DNA of 64,000 nt, from assembly GCA_017163975.1 (NCBI GenBank), contig JAFFSR010000016.1:1-64000 (forward strand). The letters are read 5' to 3'. Made by a program: the position numbers and the translations under genes. This document shows, piece after piece, positions 41,390 to 51,781 of the stretch. Origin of the DNA: Anastatus disparis (Eukaryota > Arthropoda > Insecta > Hymenoptera > Eupelmidae). The number at the start of each line of letters is the position of its first letter. The first letter of the stretch is position 1. The notes under the pieces were generated by a model that worked only from the letters and a program-made list of their open reading frames with translations, had not been told where the DNA came from and searched no databases.

Positions 41390-41730
41390 AAGTTTATAAA
41401 CCCTGAACCATGTACTTATAAACCATGTACTTCAATTTTATAAATCCTTGACCCATTAACTCCGAACCCGTAAAACCTAAATCCACAAACCTTGAACCCG
41501 TAGATCCTAAACCCTTAAATTTAAAGTCATATTCACCTAAAGCCCATGAAGCCCAAACCCATATAGCACGAACTTACAAACACTAGACCCATAAACCTTG
41601 AATCCATGAACCCTAAACCCGTAGTCCCTGAACCCGTGAACCCTAAACTTATAAACCCTGAACTCATAAACTCTAAACTTGAATACCCCAAACCCATAAA
41701 CCTCTAAGCTATGAACCCAAATCAAATTAA
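41390..41730. repeat. Degenerate 15-bp minisatellite (CATAAACCCTGAACC type)
   Basis: About 20 units of roughly 15 bp, best preserved at 41580-41710 (CATAAACCTTGAATC, CATGAACCCTAAACC, CGTGAACCCTAAACT and so on). Because 15 is a multiple of three, a minus-strand frame stays open (41537-41764, FRVYEFRVYKFRV-type repeats). That frame is not considered a gene. Confidence 0.75.
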
Positions 41731-41824
41731 TTAATGAATCAATTAAAGTAGCTATATCAATCACCCTCCCGACAACACTTAAGTTTATTAGTAAATGATT
41801 TACGAATTGCTTTTGTTTTACGTC

Positions 41825-42485
41825 TTATGTTTTATTCGCATCTCTTTTCAAGCCCCAGCAATAGTGCATTTTTTCCTCCTCTTCTTCACCAAAGTCCCTT
41901 AAGTTTTCTGGGAAGTAATCGATGTGAGAATCCTGAGAGTGAATTTTCAGATTGATAAGACAACCGACTTCTTTATAGTTGCTTAACATTTCCGAAACAA
42001 TCCGTTTATAATTTGGATTCTCGTAATTTCCCAAAAAATTTTTAGTCATATCTCTAATAAGGCTTTTGCCAAGCTGCTTTCGCGTGATCTGTCATTAATT
42101 TTTTAAATTTCTCATTCTCTCATAGATCTCTTATTTAAGGTCCAGTAAAAACACCTTCTTTTATTTTCGCTTTTCAAAGAAATGGAAATATTTTAAAGAT
42201 ATACGTGAAAGTATAGCTCTGATTTCTACTCATCACCTTAACGAATTGCTTTATGGTGCCTAATTTTATTTGCAACGGTGAGAGAAGTACTTAATGCGAA
42301 GGTATCAAACTTTCAGTCAAAATGTTTTTAATGCCTGGAATTAATTGCGTTCTAGAAGGCCAAACTTTTTTTACGTAATGATTAACTATAGCCCGACTGT
42401 TCCACTCACAAAGGAAGCATGGATATGACATAAATTTTTTTTGTAGTCTTAGCATAATAGTGCTTATTTTCAAGTCACCGTGAAT

Positions 42486-42523
<38 letters not shown>

Positions 42524-42774
42524 CCATATTTAAATTTTCTGTAATAACAGATCCAATGGTATTCTTCTTTTACAAAAACAGAATGAGCAGCAGGTGATGA
42601 GGAATATACATTCCCATAGTTAACAAGATTGCTTTTAAACTTCTTTGTGAGAGATATGTCAAGATTATCTCTCCACTTTTTCTTCAAATAACCTTGAACC
42701 TCGTATAATGAACGTTGCCCAACTTTGTATTTGAACTCGATGACCGAAGAAACGTATATGTGAAATTGTTCCAA
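41825..42774 (-). pseudogene. Decayed copy of the 1-2.7 kb TE gene family
   Basis: Minus strand, in order: 42774-42487 (KKKWRDNLD, AAHSVFVKEEYHW), a (TA)n run, 42463-42291 (HGDLKI, YPCFLCEWNSRA, NHYVKKVWPSR) and 42049-41825 (LKIHSQDSHIDYFPENLRDFGEE). The central block aligns with CGDLK/YPCYLCMFDSRD/KKIWPSR of the copy at 1751-2671. The last block is the C-terminal region that copy lacks. A (TA)n microsatellite (about 42488-42522) interrupts the frame, and stops separate the pieces. Confidence 0.75.
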
Positions 42775-43859
42775 TTTTAATACGGTTTCTTACGGTTTTA
42801 CTTGGGAAAAAACCTTAACTTAACCTTGAAATGACCTTGAATTACCTCTAGAAGTTCAAATAAGGTTTAAAAACTACGGGATCGTATTCAGCGAACCAAA
42901 AAATCGATGCATGAATTTTTCCAGATTTTTCATAAGATTATTTCTATACTCGACCGTTAAATCACCTCGAACCTTACGTGATACAGTTCAACAGACCTTG
43001 TATTCGGAATCAGCAATACTGGAAACCCGATATATACGATATACGATATCTTACTAAGATCAAAAAGATGACTAGAAAACAGAAATATTAATTTTAGAGA
43101 TTTTGACCTTTAGATGACCCCTAAGGGTCATTAAAGATCATGAAAAAATTTTTCTAAAATCATATCTAAACGTAAAATCTCCCGCTTTCCCTGATTCCAA
43201 AATCATAAAATTAATATCTATCAAATTGAAAAATGTGACCTTGAAATGACCTTGAAAGTGACCACCAAGGTCAAAACCAAAGTCACTAATCGATTTCTCG
43301 GAATAAAATCTATGTTTTATGAAAGGCATTCTCTCTAAATCTTGCAAACCAGATGAATTATATCTATTCTGAGGGTCATTTAAGGCCATGAAAAATTTTT
43401 TCTAAAATCATATCTGAACGTAAAATTTCCCGCTTTTTCTCATTCTGAAGTCAAAAAATTAATATCTCTTGATTTAGCACATTTAACCTTCGAATGTCCT
43501 TGAACCTGACGTGATAGGCTAATCGACCCCCTCATCTTAATCAGCGACTTCAAAAACTCGAGTGATGCTAGACCATATCCGGTGTTCCAGCGTAGATCAA
43601 ATATTCACCTATGTTATTAACATAAGAATTAGCTTTCACGTAAATTTTTAGACCTCTTTTTTTAACTGATACGACTAATCCTAAAATTAAATTGAAGATA
43701 GTCTATAATACTAAAAGAATAAAATTATTAAAAAATATTTGGCGCTGAATTCAAATTTTTTTAGAGGCTCAAAATATTTAAATTTGAATATCCCGTGAAA
43801 AAACAATAAGTATATGAAAAATATGCTTTTACAAATATTTTGATTATGTGAGAAGTTTT

Positions 43860-45070
43860 TTTCGTTCAATTGTTATTGGCTTTGGTGTAGATAACGGTGT
43901 CATCTGCAAATTGTAAAGTTTGAATCAAGTTGTTTAGAACTTTATTAAAATAAATTATATGGATTGTGTATAATAAAGTGTTCAATAAATAGCCCTGCAA
44001 AACTTATTTATTTCCTTGCAAAGAACCTTTAATATTGTGTTACAAACGAACAGAGAAAAAACAGTATCTCTCTGAATATCTGCCGTTGCGTAGAACCATG
44101 GACGAACAGACGGAACATGCTAAGACGACGTACATTCATAATAGACTCTTTGGTGTTCTTACGGTTCTACGCAACTGCAGATATTCAGAGGGATACTGCT
44201 TTTTCTCTGTTCGTTTGTATCTTTGGTAAGAAGCATCTCTTTTACCTCTTATCTGTAACAATCCTCCATCTATCTATGGCAGCTCATTCTTACTAGACTT
44301 TAATGTTTTTGACGGTGCCGAGTTTTCAATTGCAGCAGTGAGATTGTCACAGAGGCAACGAAAGGCAGACTGTGACTCAACTGTGTTAACCATGAACGGC
44401 GAACAATCACAGACGGCAAGTTTTTCTCCCAACGAAGTTGAAAAATATCTCTATAGTTTCTATACATGATCGGTTTCTGATCAAAAGTAACAGTTTGGCA
44501 AGGCAGGCATACGTTGATCAAATTATGTCGACTGTGAAAGCTCGCCAGCAGGTTCCGTGCTTTAAGCACTAAGTCACTGTCTTCAACAAAGATCAGGTCA
44601 ATCTACGTGTGAGATGTCGAAGTATAATGCTTTGCTCCATGCTGGACTAACACTAAGAAACTTGGCATCACTGCTCTCTTTAAGGAGATCGGCATTCAAA
44701 TTCCCCATCATATATTTATGGAAAAAGTCTGAACTGAAATTCTTCAAATCATTTAATAAGTTGGAGTTTCTAAAAAACGAAATAGCCGTAGGACGATGAA
44801 TAACAAAAACCAACACGGGTTTAGAGTCGTCAACTTGCACAGAACAAGATATATTCAGGCACATCCGGCTTACCACTATTACAAGTTTGCGTATCCGAAG
44901 TGACCAAAATAGTTCATTTTTGATTATCCTCAATATACAAGGCAACTCCTCCGACCCACCAGTCTCTGACCTATCGAAACAATTTGTGCCCTCTCACCTG
45001 AATGACGTCATCCGATACAGATGGACCCAGCCAGGTTTCAGCAACTCCAAATATGTAATTAGTAGAAGTA
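43860..45070 (-). pseudogene. Decayed non-LTR retrotransposon (LINE): endonuclease and RT fragments
   Basis: Minus strand, 45070-44300: fragments of an APE-type endonuclease, with GGVALYIEDNQK, LVTSDTQTCNSGKPD, MGNLNADLL and DSDLVLKAR in order but spread over frames with stops. Then 44005-43860: an RT fragment with QFADDTVIYTKANN (the YADD/FADD catalytic motif). The order EN then RT matches one LINE of the Jockey/CR1/I-like kind with most of the RT deleted. A 178-bp hairpin (44042-44219) sits between the two parts. Clearly non-functional. Confidence 0.75.
44042..44219. repeat. 178-bp hairpin (55-bp arms)
   Basis: ACAAACGAACAGAGAAAAA at 44042 returns inverted as TTTTTCTCTGTTCGTTTGT near 44218; arms about 55 bp, with the central TGCGTAGAACC pairing to GGTTCTACGCA. 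The loop is about 65 bp. It sits inside the LINE relic, so it is probably a small MITE. The plus-strand 64-codon ORF across it is not supported. Confidence 0.7.
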
Positions 45071-45077
45071 GTTATTG

Positions 45078-45195
45078 GGGCACCATGGACCGTCACAACA
45101 AACCCCCACTCCACCACCCCAAAGGTTATTGACCACTAGGTCAATAACCTCTAAGAAGGCGAAGTAGGGGTTTGTTAGGCATGGTACCCAAACAA
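45078..45195. repeat. Imperfect palindrome with perfect inner stem
   Basis: Inner stem AGGTTATTGACC (about 45124-45135) and GGTCAATAACCT (about 45140-45151), loop ACTA. The outer parts also pair loosely (CACCATGG...AACAAACCCCCACT with AGTAGGGGTTTGTTAGGCATGGTA). It is followed at 45205-45290 by two copies of a unit reading GGGTCACNTACCCCCTCC...AAATTTAGAGT. This lies where the left end of the Polinton is expected, but I could not identify a terminal repeat. Confidence 0.55.
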
Positions 45196-45561
45196 CTGAA
45201 GGGTCACATACCCCCTCCTAGAAATTTAGAGTGGGGTTGAACTGGAGGGTCACTTACCCCCTCCCACAAAATTTAGAGTAAGGATAAAAAATATTTTAAT
45301 CGATATTTCAAAATTATTAATTTAAAATTTTGTAATATAATCCTTTTTAATTATCGAAATAATAAAAACTTGAATTATAAAATATGAATTTAAAAGATTT
45401 TTAATTTCCAATAATTATAAATTTTTATATTGAATCAGAAAATATAAAATTTACATATAAATTATTGTGTGTATGAAGGATGAGGAGTTGGTAACAGACA
45501 AGGTGATTGAAATACTCATGTTTTAAAGTTTAACAACACATTTATTATTAATAATAAAACA

Positions 45562-46380
45562 TTACAACGTAGCATTCATACAACTAACTAGTGTGTACAT
45601 ATGATAAATAATAAAGTCATTTATGATTATAAACACATCTTCTTTTCCTAAAACTAGATTATTCTTTTTTAATAATTCGATATGATCATTTAAAAAATTA
45701 TCATTAAAACTAGACATAGTGCTTTTTATATCGCTAGAAGTATAGTATACATGTTGAGATTCCTGACTATTTTCTAATACATTTTTCATATTGATAACCA
45801 TTTCTCGTAATATATAATCTACAGATTTTACAACAGTATTTAAATATCTAATTCTATAATCTATACATTTTGATAAATCTTTTAAACGTTCAAACGTGAC
45901 ACGTTTAAATACTAGTGACCGATCAAATCGACCATATTTTTTCGGCGGTCCACCACACTCCTCTCCTTCTGGTTGTGCGTCATTGGGTACCAATTCAAAA
46001 GCTCTCTCGTGAAAACTAATCATAAAATGGATAGTGTATCCTGGAATAGATAGCCGCTGATCCAGCATAGATTGCTCGTTATGGCAAGTGAAAAAATCTT
46101 CAATTTTATCAAACTCCTGCTTCAACGCCTCTTAACAGTCCAGTGACAGAGGTAAACCTTGAAAATTGGCTCCACAGAAGCGTACTACGGGTGCGAACTC
46201 CTTTTTGCCTTCACCGCCTATATTCTCCAGGCCTACCTGGATAATTTTTCCAAAAGAGCTGTTCCGCCCGTAGACCATTGGCAGAACCTGCTGCCAATAA
46301 TTTTTCTTGCTGTTTTGTTTTATTAAATATGCCAAGCCATTACCAAATGTCTGCTTCAGGCTTCTCTTTTGACCAACCAT
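45562..46380 (-). pseudogene. Conserved Polinton-associated protein of unknown function, one in-frame stop
   Basis: Frame of 273 residues from ATG 46380 with a TAA at 46132-46134; the frame is open on both sides (82 and 187 or more codons). N-terminal part: GNGLAYLIKQNSKKNYW, APVVRFCGANFQGLPLSLDC; C-terminal part: EFDKIEDFF, FKRVTFERLKDLSKCIDYR. I recognise the pattern as a conserved ORF next to the protease/capsid genes of arthropod Polintons. The function is unknown to me. The last gene of the cluster on the left. Confidence 0.6.
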
Positions 46381-46528
46381 TTTGCTTGAGCTTTGTTGTT
46401 ACTGCTGCTTTCACCGTCGTCAAACTATGGCTAGACTGAGTGGGTGCCGCTTCTTCTATACTGTAAAAATTGGTGGGGGCGCCGCAAAAAGCTATTGTGC
46501 GACCAATCAGAGACAACCAAATATCACA

Positions 46529-46942
46529 TTACTCGTACGAGATTTTTCCCTCAAAATTCTTGACTATAGTATCATTTTTTTGCAAGTTCTGTGAGAAATT
46601 TTCCAAGAATTTCTTGAAACCCAATCCGCTAGACATATAATACAGAAACATGATACAATAATGACCACAAACGTTGGAATATTCGCTTTGTAAGTGTTTA
46701 TTATTCCATCTGAATATTTTACAATGTTGCTGAATACGTCGTAAATGTTGTTGAATTTGTGGTGGTTTACCAAGACTATCAAAGTACACACCTGTGCCAT
46801 ACTTATCAACGTATATGGCAACCCAGTGCGCACCACGCTGGTTATAATTTTGCGTATTAAGCACAAAGGCACAAGGTTTTATCCACATCAGAGGAATCCG
46901 ATCCGCTGGATAAACGCCTACTGCGTGAAACTTGATCCTCAT
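46529..46942 (-). CDS. Adenain-type cysteine protease (C5-like)
   Basis: 137 codons from ATG 46942, overlapping the end of the 215-codon gene in another frame. Catalytic pattern of adenovirus-type proteases: His in GAHW (residue 39), acidic Asp in YFDSLG (residue 55), oxyanion Gln in LQSEYSN (residue 85), Cys in NVCGHYC (residue 92). Such proteases mature capsid proteins in Polintons and adenoviruses. Usual length is 150-200 residues, so a longer N-terminus or a small truncation is possible. No stop is seen in the part shown. Confidence 0.85.
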   Translation of the reverse strand: MRIKFHAVGVYPADRIPLMWIKPCAFVLNTQNYNQRGAHWVAIYVDKYGTGVYFDSLGKPPQIQQHLRRIQQHCKIFRWNNKHLQSEYSNVCGHYCIMFLYYMSSGLGFKKFLENFSQNLQKNDTIVKNFEGKISYE

Positions 46943-47504
46943 CAGATATTGAACAATCTCTTACGAATTCGTTGCGGAGAATTTCTAAAAATTCTTCCGA
47001 AATCAGCGATTTTACGCTGGGGTTAAGTTTCAGTAGCCAATGTTTCAGATTAGCAACGTTATTTAGTGCACACACGTAATTTGAATAAGGTGATTTTAAG
47101 CAATGATGCATGCACTGTACATTGCTGAAATTTAAATTTCTAAAAGCTGGACAATCTTGTTCTTTTTCTAAATTTTCAATCTTACAGGTGGTGGGCTTGG
47201 AGAGTGGTTCAAGCTTTTCTTGACCTCGCACGAAAATTGTACGACAATTCATGCAAATATCTTCCAAATTTTTGTATAATCTTTTTATCGATATATCACC
47301 TTCGTACCACTCCAGACCATGATGATTCAGTGTCACCCAATTGTTCTGTCTCAAAGCATTTTTAAGTAAGCGTCTTAAATTACAAGAAGGCGCCACAATC
47401 CAATGAGCGATAAAGTTTTTATGAATAGCAAGTACAGCCACCTCCTTTGAAATCAAACGATTTTTGTTGTCCTTTAAAAACTGCACATCAATTATCACGT
47501 CCAT
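46857..47504 (-). CDS. Conserved Polinton-associated protein of unknown function (215 aa)
   Basis: Open from ATG 47504. Contains DVQFLKDNKNRLISKEVAVLA near the N-terminus, then LNHHGLEWYEGDI, FVRGQEKLEPL, and a Cys/His-containing CPAFRNL...CMHHC segment with a Ser-rich acidic tail. The pattern resembles a protein found repeatedly beside the major capsid and protease genes in insect Polintons; I do not know its role. The Cys/His spacing suggests metal binding. The last 28 codons overlap the protease start. Confidence 0.6.
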   Translation of the reverse strand: MDVIIDVQFLKDNKNRLISKEVAVLAIHKNFIAHWIVAPSCNLRRLLKNALRQNNWVTLNHHGLEWYEGDISIKRLYKNLEDICMNCRTIFVRGQEKLEPLSKPTTCKIENLEKEQDCPAFRNLNFSNVQCMHHCLKSPYSNYVCALNNVANLKHWLLKLNPSVKSLISEEFLEILRNEFVRDCSISDEDQVSRSRRLSSGSDSSDVDKTLCLCA

Positions 47505-47606
47505 ACTGTTTGCAATGAAAGTTACTCGCCGACTAAGATAATAAAGCTGGCTTTGCTTTACTTAAATAGTGAGAAATGTACCCCCCCCCCACCCCACCAC
47601 CACTAC

Positions 47607-48908
47607 TTAACCACTATAATTTACGACAACCTGTTTCGACGAGTCGATTTCGAGCAAATTGTCGTATTCAGCATAAATTATACAATTTACAGCGCCCTCT
47701 AGTAGGTCGTCGAATCTAACATCAATTCGTACATGACCATTTTTTATTAAACTCCAATGACTACCATCACTCGCCGATAAATCAGGTGTCAAATCAAAAG
47801 TGAATAAGCAGTAACCGTTTGGATAGTCTTCACGGTTAATCGAGTTGCCTGAATTCATAAAGTGAATACCTGTGCCGGAAAAAAGTGTATGATAAGCAGC
47901 AACGTACATTTTGCTTTTTTTAAAATCTGGCTGTAAGGGCTTCGATGGCACTTGCATTCCATCAACGTACAGACACAAAAAATTTATATTAAAATTCTTG
48001 AAATTGAATGGGTTAGGACTTTTATCTCCGTGGTAAGCTTTATTTTCAACAAAAACGAGTATAATTCTTTTCGGCAGTTGACCTAATATGACATTGTCAA
48101 TTGTTTCCCCATGCACACTATTATGTAACGTTACAGCCTTAACTTCTACACGTGTCAGTGGGTATTTTGCAGTAGTCTGTGACAATAGTTTTTCGTGTGC
48201 TAGCACAAGTGAAGGATTTAATCTTACCCGACGCACAAAAAGCGTAACCTCGGTAACATTTACCGTGAAAGCACTAGCGGGATGCATGAGACAGAATCCA
48301 TCACGAGAACGCACAAGCCTTACTCTAACTTCAACACCACCCAGTAATAATTTGTCTTGATTAAAAACATCACAATGTAAATGGCCTAGTAAATCAATCT
48401 TCCTGACAATCATGAGTGCCTTACGTTTATTAAGACCTACATTACCACCTGTGGTATCGTCCATTTCCCCTGCTGTATCATCGTACCACAAACCACTCAT
48501 TAAATGAGACTTTTTAGCTGTTGGACCATAATTTAGTAATGTTTCAATGTAAGCTCTGTATGCATAAGCATTGTTTGGCGGTGAAACAGGTTTCTGATTG
48601 AATAGCACGTTGACTTGATTAAACAACGAATGCAAAAGATTATTCATTGGTCCATTGTTCGGATCCTTAGGTGTTTCAACACTAGTGCATCTTACACTTA
48701 CACTCACACTTAACATTGTGTGAGCCAAGTCTAGATATTCAGTGTTGCCAGGGATTGTAAATTCAATTGGTGATTGATCGTGGAGTGAAGATATCGGTTT
48801 GTACTGTACCCAGTAAGAGCCTTCAATTGCGATCTGTGTCGAGGGCAATTCAAAGAGTGATAATTCCGACTTGATTGACTGACAAGATTCTCCATGCAAC
48901 AACGCCAT
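47607..48908 (-). CDS. Polinton major capsid protein (double jelly-roll)
   Basis: 433 codons from ATG 48908, intact. Recognised from blocks typical of Polinton and adintovirus-like capsids: TEYLDLAHTMLSVSVSV, LLHSLFNQVNVLFN, YAYRAYIETLLNYG, SGLWYDDTAGEMD, GLNKRKALM, FNQDKLLLGGVEVRVRLVRS, AKYPLTRVEVKAVTL, GQLPKRIILV, NPFNF, LPDL-type FDLTPDLSASDGSHW, and YAEYDNLLEID near the C-terminus. Insect databases carry many related proteins of the F54H12.2-like type. Length fits a complete gene. A cytosine-rich tract lies at 47580-47600, just past the stop. Confidence 0.9.
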   Translation of the reverse strand: MALLHGESCQSIKSELSLFELPSTQIAIEGSYWVQYKPISSLHDQSPIEFTIPGNTEYLDLAHTMLSVSVSVRCTSVETPKDPNNGPMNNLLHSLFNQVNVLFNQKPVSPPNNAYAYRAYIETLLNYGPTAKKSHLMSGLWYDDTAGEMDDTTGGNVGLNKRKALMIVRKIDLLGHLHCDVFNQDKLLLGGVEVRVRLVRSRDGFCLMHPASAFTVNVTEVTLFVRRVRLNPSLVLAHEKLLSQTTAKYPLTRVEVKAVTLHNSVHGETIDNVILGQLPKRIILVFVENKAYHGDKSPNPFNFKNFNINFLCLYVDGMQVPSKPLQPDFKKSKMYVAAYHTLFSGTGIHFMNSGNSINREDYPNGYCLFTFDLTPDLSASDGSHWSLIKNGHVRIDVRFDDLLEGAVNCIIYAEYDNLLEIDSSKQVVVNYSG

Positions 48909-48917
48909 CTTGAGATT

Positions 48918-49439
48918 TTAATTTTCGAAAATATCTCTAGCTACACGTGCTTTCTTATTCTGCTTCTTCTTCTTTTTTTTCGCAACCTTACCACTTTTCA
49001 AGCGCTTAGCCGCTGAGGTGTTTGTGGTACCAGCTGCACACGACGACTGAACTGACGATGTCTCGTTCTTCTTGTTATATTCAGATTCTTCCCCCTCTTT
49101 TGCACTCGGCTCACCCAAGAGCAATTTGTCCAGAACAACGTCAGCTTTTCTTTTGAGATTTTTACCACTCTCGCGAATGCGCTCTTTGGTTGCCTCTTTG
49201 ACAGGTCTGCCACCTAGAGTGACATCATCTAGGATATTTTTACCCGCTCGGAGAGCCTCTTTACCGACCACTTTTGCACCTTGCTTGATCTTCGGTATAG
49301 CTGCTCGGAAGAGACCTTTCAAAAAACTACCTACTCCTGCACCCGACTAGTGATAACCAAAACAAGGTTTACCAGCTCTAACGCACTAACCCCCACCACC
49401 AACCATTTGGTTATTGAAAAAATCTTTAAACTCAGACAT
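48918..49439 (-). pseudogene. Core-like small basic protein, two in-frame TAGs near the N-terminus
   Basis: Frame from ATG 49439 (MSEFKDFFNNQMVGGGG) with TAG at 49386-49388 and TAG at 49347-49349, then open to 48918: GVGSFLKGLFRAAIPKIKQG, AKVVGKEALRAGKNILDDV, and a Lys-rich tail (KKKKKKQNKK). Polinton and adintovirus-like genomes carry a protein with this GSFL...LF and VGKEALR pattern between the capsid genes, thought to be a core or membrane-active protein like adenovirus minor proteins (by analogy). The part after an internal Met at 49322 is open, 134 codons. Confidence 0.6.
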
Positions 49440-49440
49440 T

Positions 49441-50268
49441 TTATTGGATGCGCTTAAAGTAAAGCGTTACAGTCAACGTACCGTAGTCGAATGGAATGGA
49501 AAATCCGTGTTCGTCTCTTATATCTATTTCGGTCGACTGAAACGCTGAAGACAGCAGTGGTAGGTACATGGGTGGTGAAAAGTTTTTAATTTTAACACCT
49601 TCGTAAACGTAAACGCGCAAATGAAGCAAGACTATACGTAGTAAGCTCATGCGCATGTCACCTGTTACGTAAAGCTGGCAAATGTTGCTGTAAACCATCA
49701 GCACGGTTGACAACCCGTTTACAAGATTTGCTGGACGATTACCGGTAATGTAGTGTTCTTTATTACCTTTGCCAGAGAAAATTGGTACATTTTCCAGACC
49801 TAAAATTCTAAGTAATTTTTCCGATAGTGAGAAACGTGTGCTTATAAGTTGTACATCTTCTTCACATCGACATCTAACCCGTACATAGCCACCAGCTTGG
49901 ATTTCAAAATATAAATGATTTTTCACATTCTCGAGATTATTTATTTCTTCTAAGAGACTTTCAATATCACGATAAACACCAGGTTTGACTCTAACAAACA
50001 CCTCGGCCCCCTGTTGAGTCTCTTCTGTTTCTCGCAAAACATTCGCCATTTCACGTTTGGCTGTTTTAACAGAAATGACTTCCTCCCGCTCAACTATTGA
50101 TATATGCTGAAATGTAAGAGGCATTTGAATTTTCGTGAGTCCTACACACCAGTCGCCATGAAGAAAAAAATTTTGTGATAATTGTGTTGTGAAATGTGTC
50201 GCCACATTGTGTGGAAAGACAACCTTGCTGCTGTTACTCGGTAAAAGCATGTAAAATTCATCGTTCAT
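49441..50268 (-). CDS. Polinton minor capsid protein (penton-like, single jelly-roll)
   Basis: 275 codons from ATG 50268, intact. N-terminal block FYMLLPSNSS...FPHNVATHFTTQL and GDWCVGLTKIQMPLTF, C-terminal block MYLPLLSSAFQSTEIDIRDEHG and PFDYGTLTVTLYFKR: the pattern of the Polinton penton-type capsid protein. The ATG overlaps the TGA of the integrase-chromodomain gene (ATGA), a sign of tight gene packing. It stops two bases before the next gene start. Acts at the capsid vertices (family knowledge). Confidence 0.85.
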   Translation of the reverse strand: MNDEFYMLLPSNSSKVVFPHNVATHFTTQLSQNFFLHGDWCVGLTKIQMPLTFQHISIVEREEVISVKTAKREMANVLRETEETQQGAEVFVRVKPGVYRDIESLLEEINNLENVKNHLYFEIQAGGYVRVRCRCEEDVQLISTRFSLSEKLLRILGLENVPIFSGKGNKEHYITGNRPANLVNGLSTVLMVYSNICQLYVTGDMRMSLLRIVLLHLRVYVYEGVKIKNFSPPMYLPLLSSAFQSTEIDIRDEHGFSIPFDYGTLTVTLYFKRIQ

Positions 50269-51346
50269 TGTAAATTTTTCAAATCTTTAGCCGCTATCCA
50301 AGAATAAAATTTTTCTGGATACCCCCTCCAACTGACCAAATATTGTTTTTTCGACCCCCTACCTTTACTTTTCAAAACCTTGTCAACCTCAAACGCTTCG
50401 CTATCTAAATCCTTGCGCACTCTACTCAACTGTTCTTCGTAAAAATATCCGTCAATTTTTTTTCCACCAAGATCTGCCAAAGTATAAACGGGTGGTTGTT
50501 GTCTTGTGTCGACTCTTATAATTTTAAACAGCTCCAGAGTCCAGCCACCTTCGTATGCTTTCCAACGCTGTATTTAGCTACTCTAAGCGGCTTTTTTTCG
50601 CTGTAACGCAACGTCAAATTTCGACGTACCACGTGAGCATTATATAAGTTGACATTGGAAGGGGGCATTTTTATGGCACTGTGCCACGACTCGTTGTAAC
50701 ACGTCACAATTTTTCGCAAAACATCTATATAACGTCTTGTGCGCGAGTGAGTAAAGTATCGCCAGATTCGACCTTTGAGAGTTCGAATAAAGCGTTCAAC
50801 AATGGCTGCCTTTATATCAGGGTCTCTGACGACTCGGTAGGTAATAAGTTTTTTTTTTAGCACCTCTTGCACCTCTCGACTGATAAATTCCTTACCTTTA
50901 TCAGTCTGTAGGTAAATAGGATGTCTATCATTACATCGTGATAAAATTTCGTCCAATGCTACAGCAACGCTTCGGCTCGTTTTGTCGAGAAGAGGCTCTG
51001 CCCAGGCAAACTTTGAAAGTGCATCAATGACAATGAGAATATAGCTGTACTCATCATTGTAGGTTTTAAGTGATCTAAAATCTGCCAAGTCAGCTTCCCA
51101 CACCTCAAAGGGGCTGAAAACGTTGTAATGTCGACAAGGAAAACGATGTCTCACAAGGTTGTGTAAGGTATGTGCATTCTGACTTTCCAGCCACTTAGCG
51201 ATATTATTGTTATCAAATTTTTTGGGTTTCGCGCGTTTCAGTAGATAAGCACCAGCGTACGCTGATGGTGCAGAAAGATTATAGTAATAATGCTCAAGAC
51301 CGTCTGGCTTTGACGTCTCCTTCTCCCTTTTCTCCTTCATTCTCAT
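50265..51346 (-). pseudogene. Retroviral-type integrase with C-terminal chromodomain, one frameshift
   Basis: First part, ATG 51346 to 50516 (276 codons): rve-type integrase core with catalytic D86 (WEADLADF), D149 (QTDKGKEF) and E184 (IVERFIRTLK). Near 50540-50550 the reading frame shifts by one base: the coding sense continues in another frame with TLELFK and then LGGKKIDGYFYEEQL, and runs to a chromodomain (FEVDKVLKSKG, YLVSWRGY, WIAAKDL) ending at 50265. The two parts together are about 360 residues, the usual Polinton integrase-chromodomain layout. It inserts element DNA in the host genome; the frameshift should inactivate it unless corrected. Confidence 0.82.
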
Positions 51347-51418
51347 TGCTCCTCTTTCTCTTATAAATTAGCTTTCTCTCTTTCTTTTGCTGTCTTTTAA
51401 ATGTATTTTTAATGCGTT

Positions 51419-51781
51419 TCAAAAATTTATCAAACGCATTTTGCTGATCATGCACAAAACAGTAATACCAGCTGCAGTCTTTTCATTACCATCCGCAGTC
51501 TCCGAGAGCATGCGTGAAAAAGCTCGTTCAGCCAGCAGTCTGTCGGTTTTTATATGATTCGTTATTTTTTTATTTGAATATGAAATATCGTGCTCTAGAC
51601 AGGCATTGTCAAGAGGGTTTTTTTCTCTCTGACCACGTCTGTGACGCTCTTCAAGATGTGTGCCAGGGGCGAGAAACTGGTAGCCTGGCAGATGCATTTC
51701 AAAGGATACAACTGAAATCAATTGGTCTATCAAAGTACCAGTTTTCTCCTCCTCCTCCACCTCTCCATCACTTCCTTCCAT
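51419..51781 (-). CDS. Phospholipase A2-domain protein (parvovirus/Polinton type)
   Basis: 120 codons from ATG 51781, overlapping the previous gene by 14 bases. A calcium-loop-like GYQFLAPGTHLEE (residues 33-45) is followed by NPLDNACLEHDISY with the catalytic His64-Asp65 pair and Tyr68, then a helical DRLLAERAFSRM. This is the arrangement of the viral PLA2 domain used by parvoviruses for endosomal escape, also known in Polintons. The N-terminus is acidic (EEEE). The frame is intact. Activity not shown. Confidence 0.82.
   Translation of the reverse strand: MEGSDGEVEEEEKTGTLIDQLISVVSFEMHLPGYQFLAPGTHLEERHRRGQREKNPLDNACLEHDISYSNKKITNHIKTDRLLAERAFSRMLSETADGNEKTAAGITVLCMISKMRLINF

Larger units (their letters stand above)
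39546..43600. repeat. Composite 4-kb inverted repeat
   Basis: Outer arms 39546-39790 and about 43370-43600 are inverted copies (GTCGCTGATTA, TTTTTTGACTTCAGAATGAG, TTTTTCATGGCCTTAA). A second pair, about 39955-40125 and 43060-43215, also matches in inverted order (CTAAAGGTCAAAA, TAGTCATCTTTTT). The centre holds a palindrome (40127-40831), a minisatellite and a TE-gene relic. Left- and right-hand parts are diverged by many single changes, so the structure is not recent. Confidence 0.7.

Noticed and set aside
41537..41764. Repetitive 75-codon minus-strand ORF
   Set aside because: Product of a minisatellite whose 15-bp period keeps a frame open.
45078..45290. Left terminal repeat of the Polinton
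   Set aside because: The palindrome and 50-bp duplicate look element-like, but the right end is outside the window, so no terminal repeat pair can be shown.
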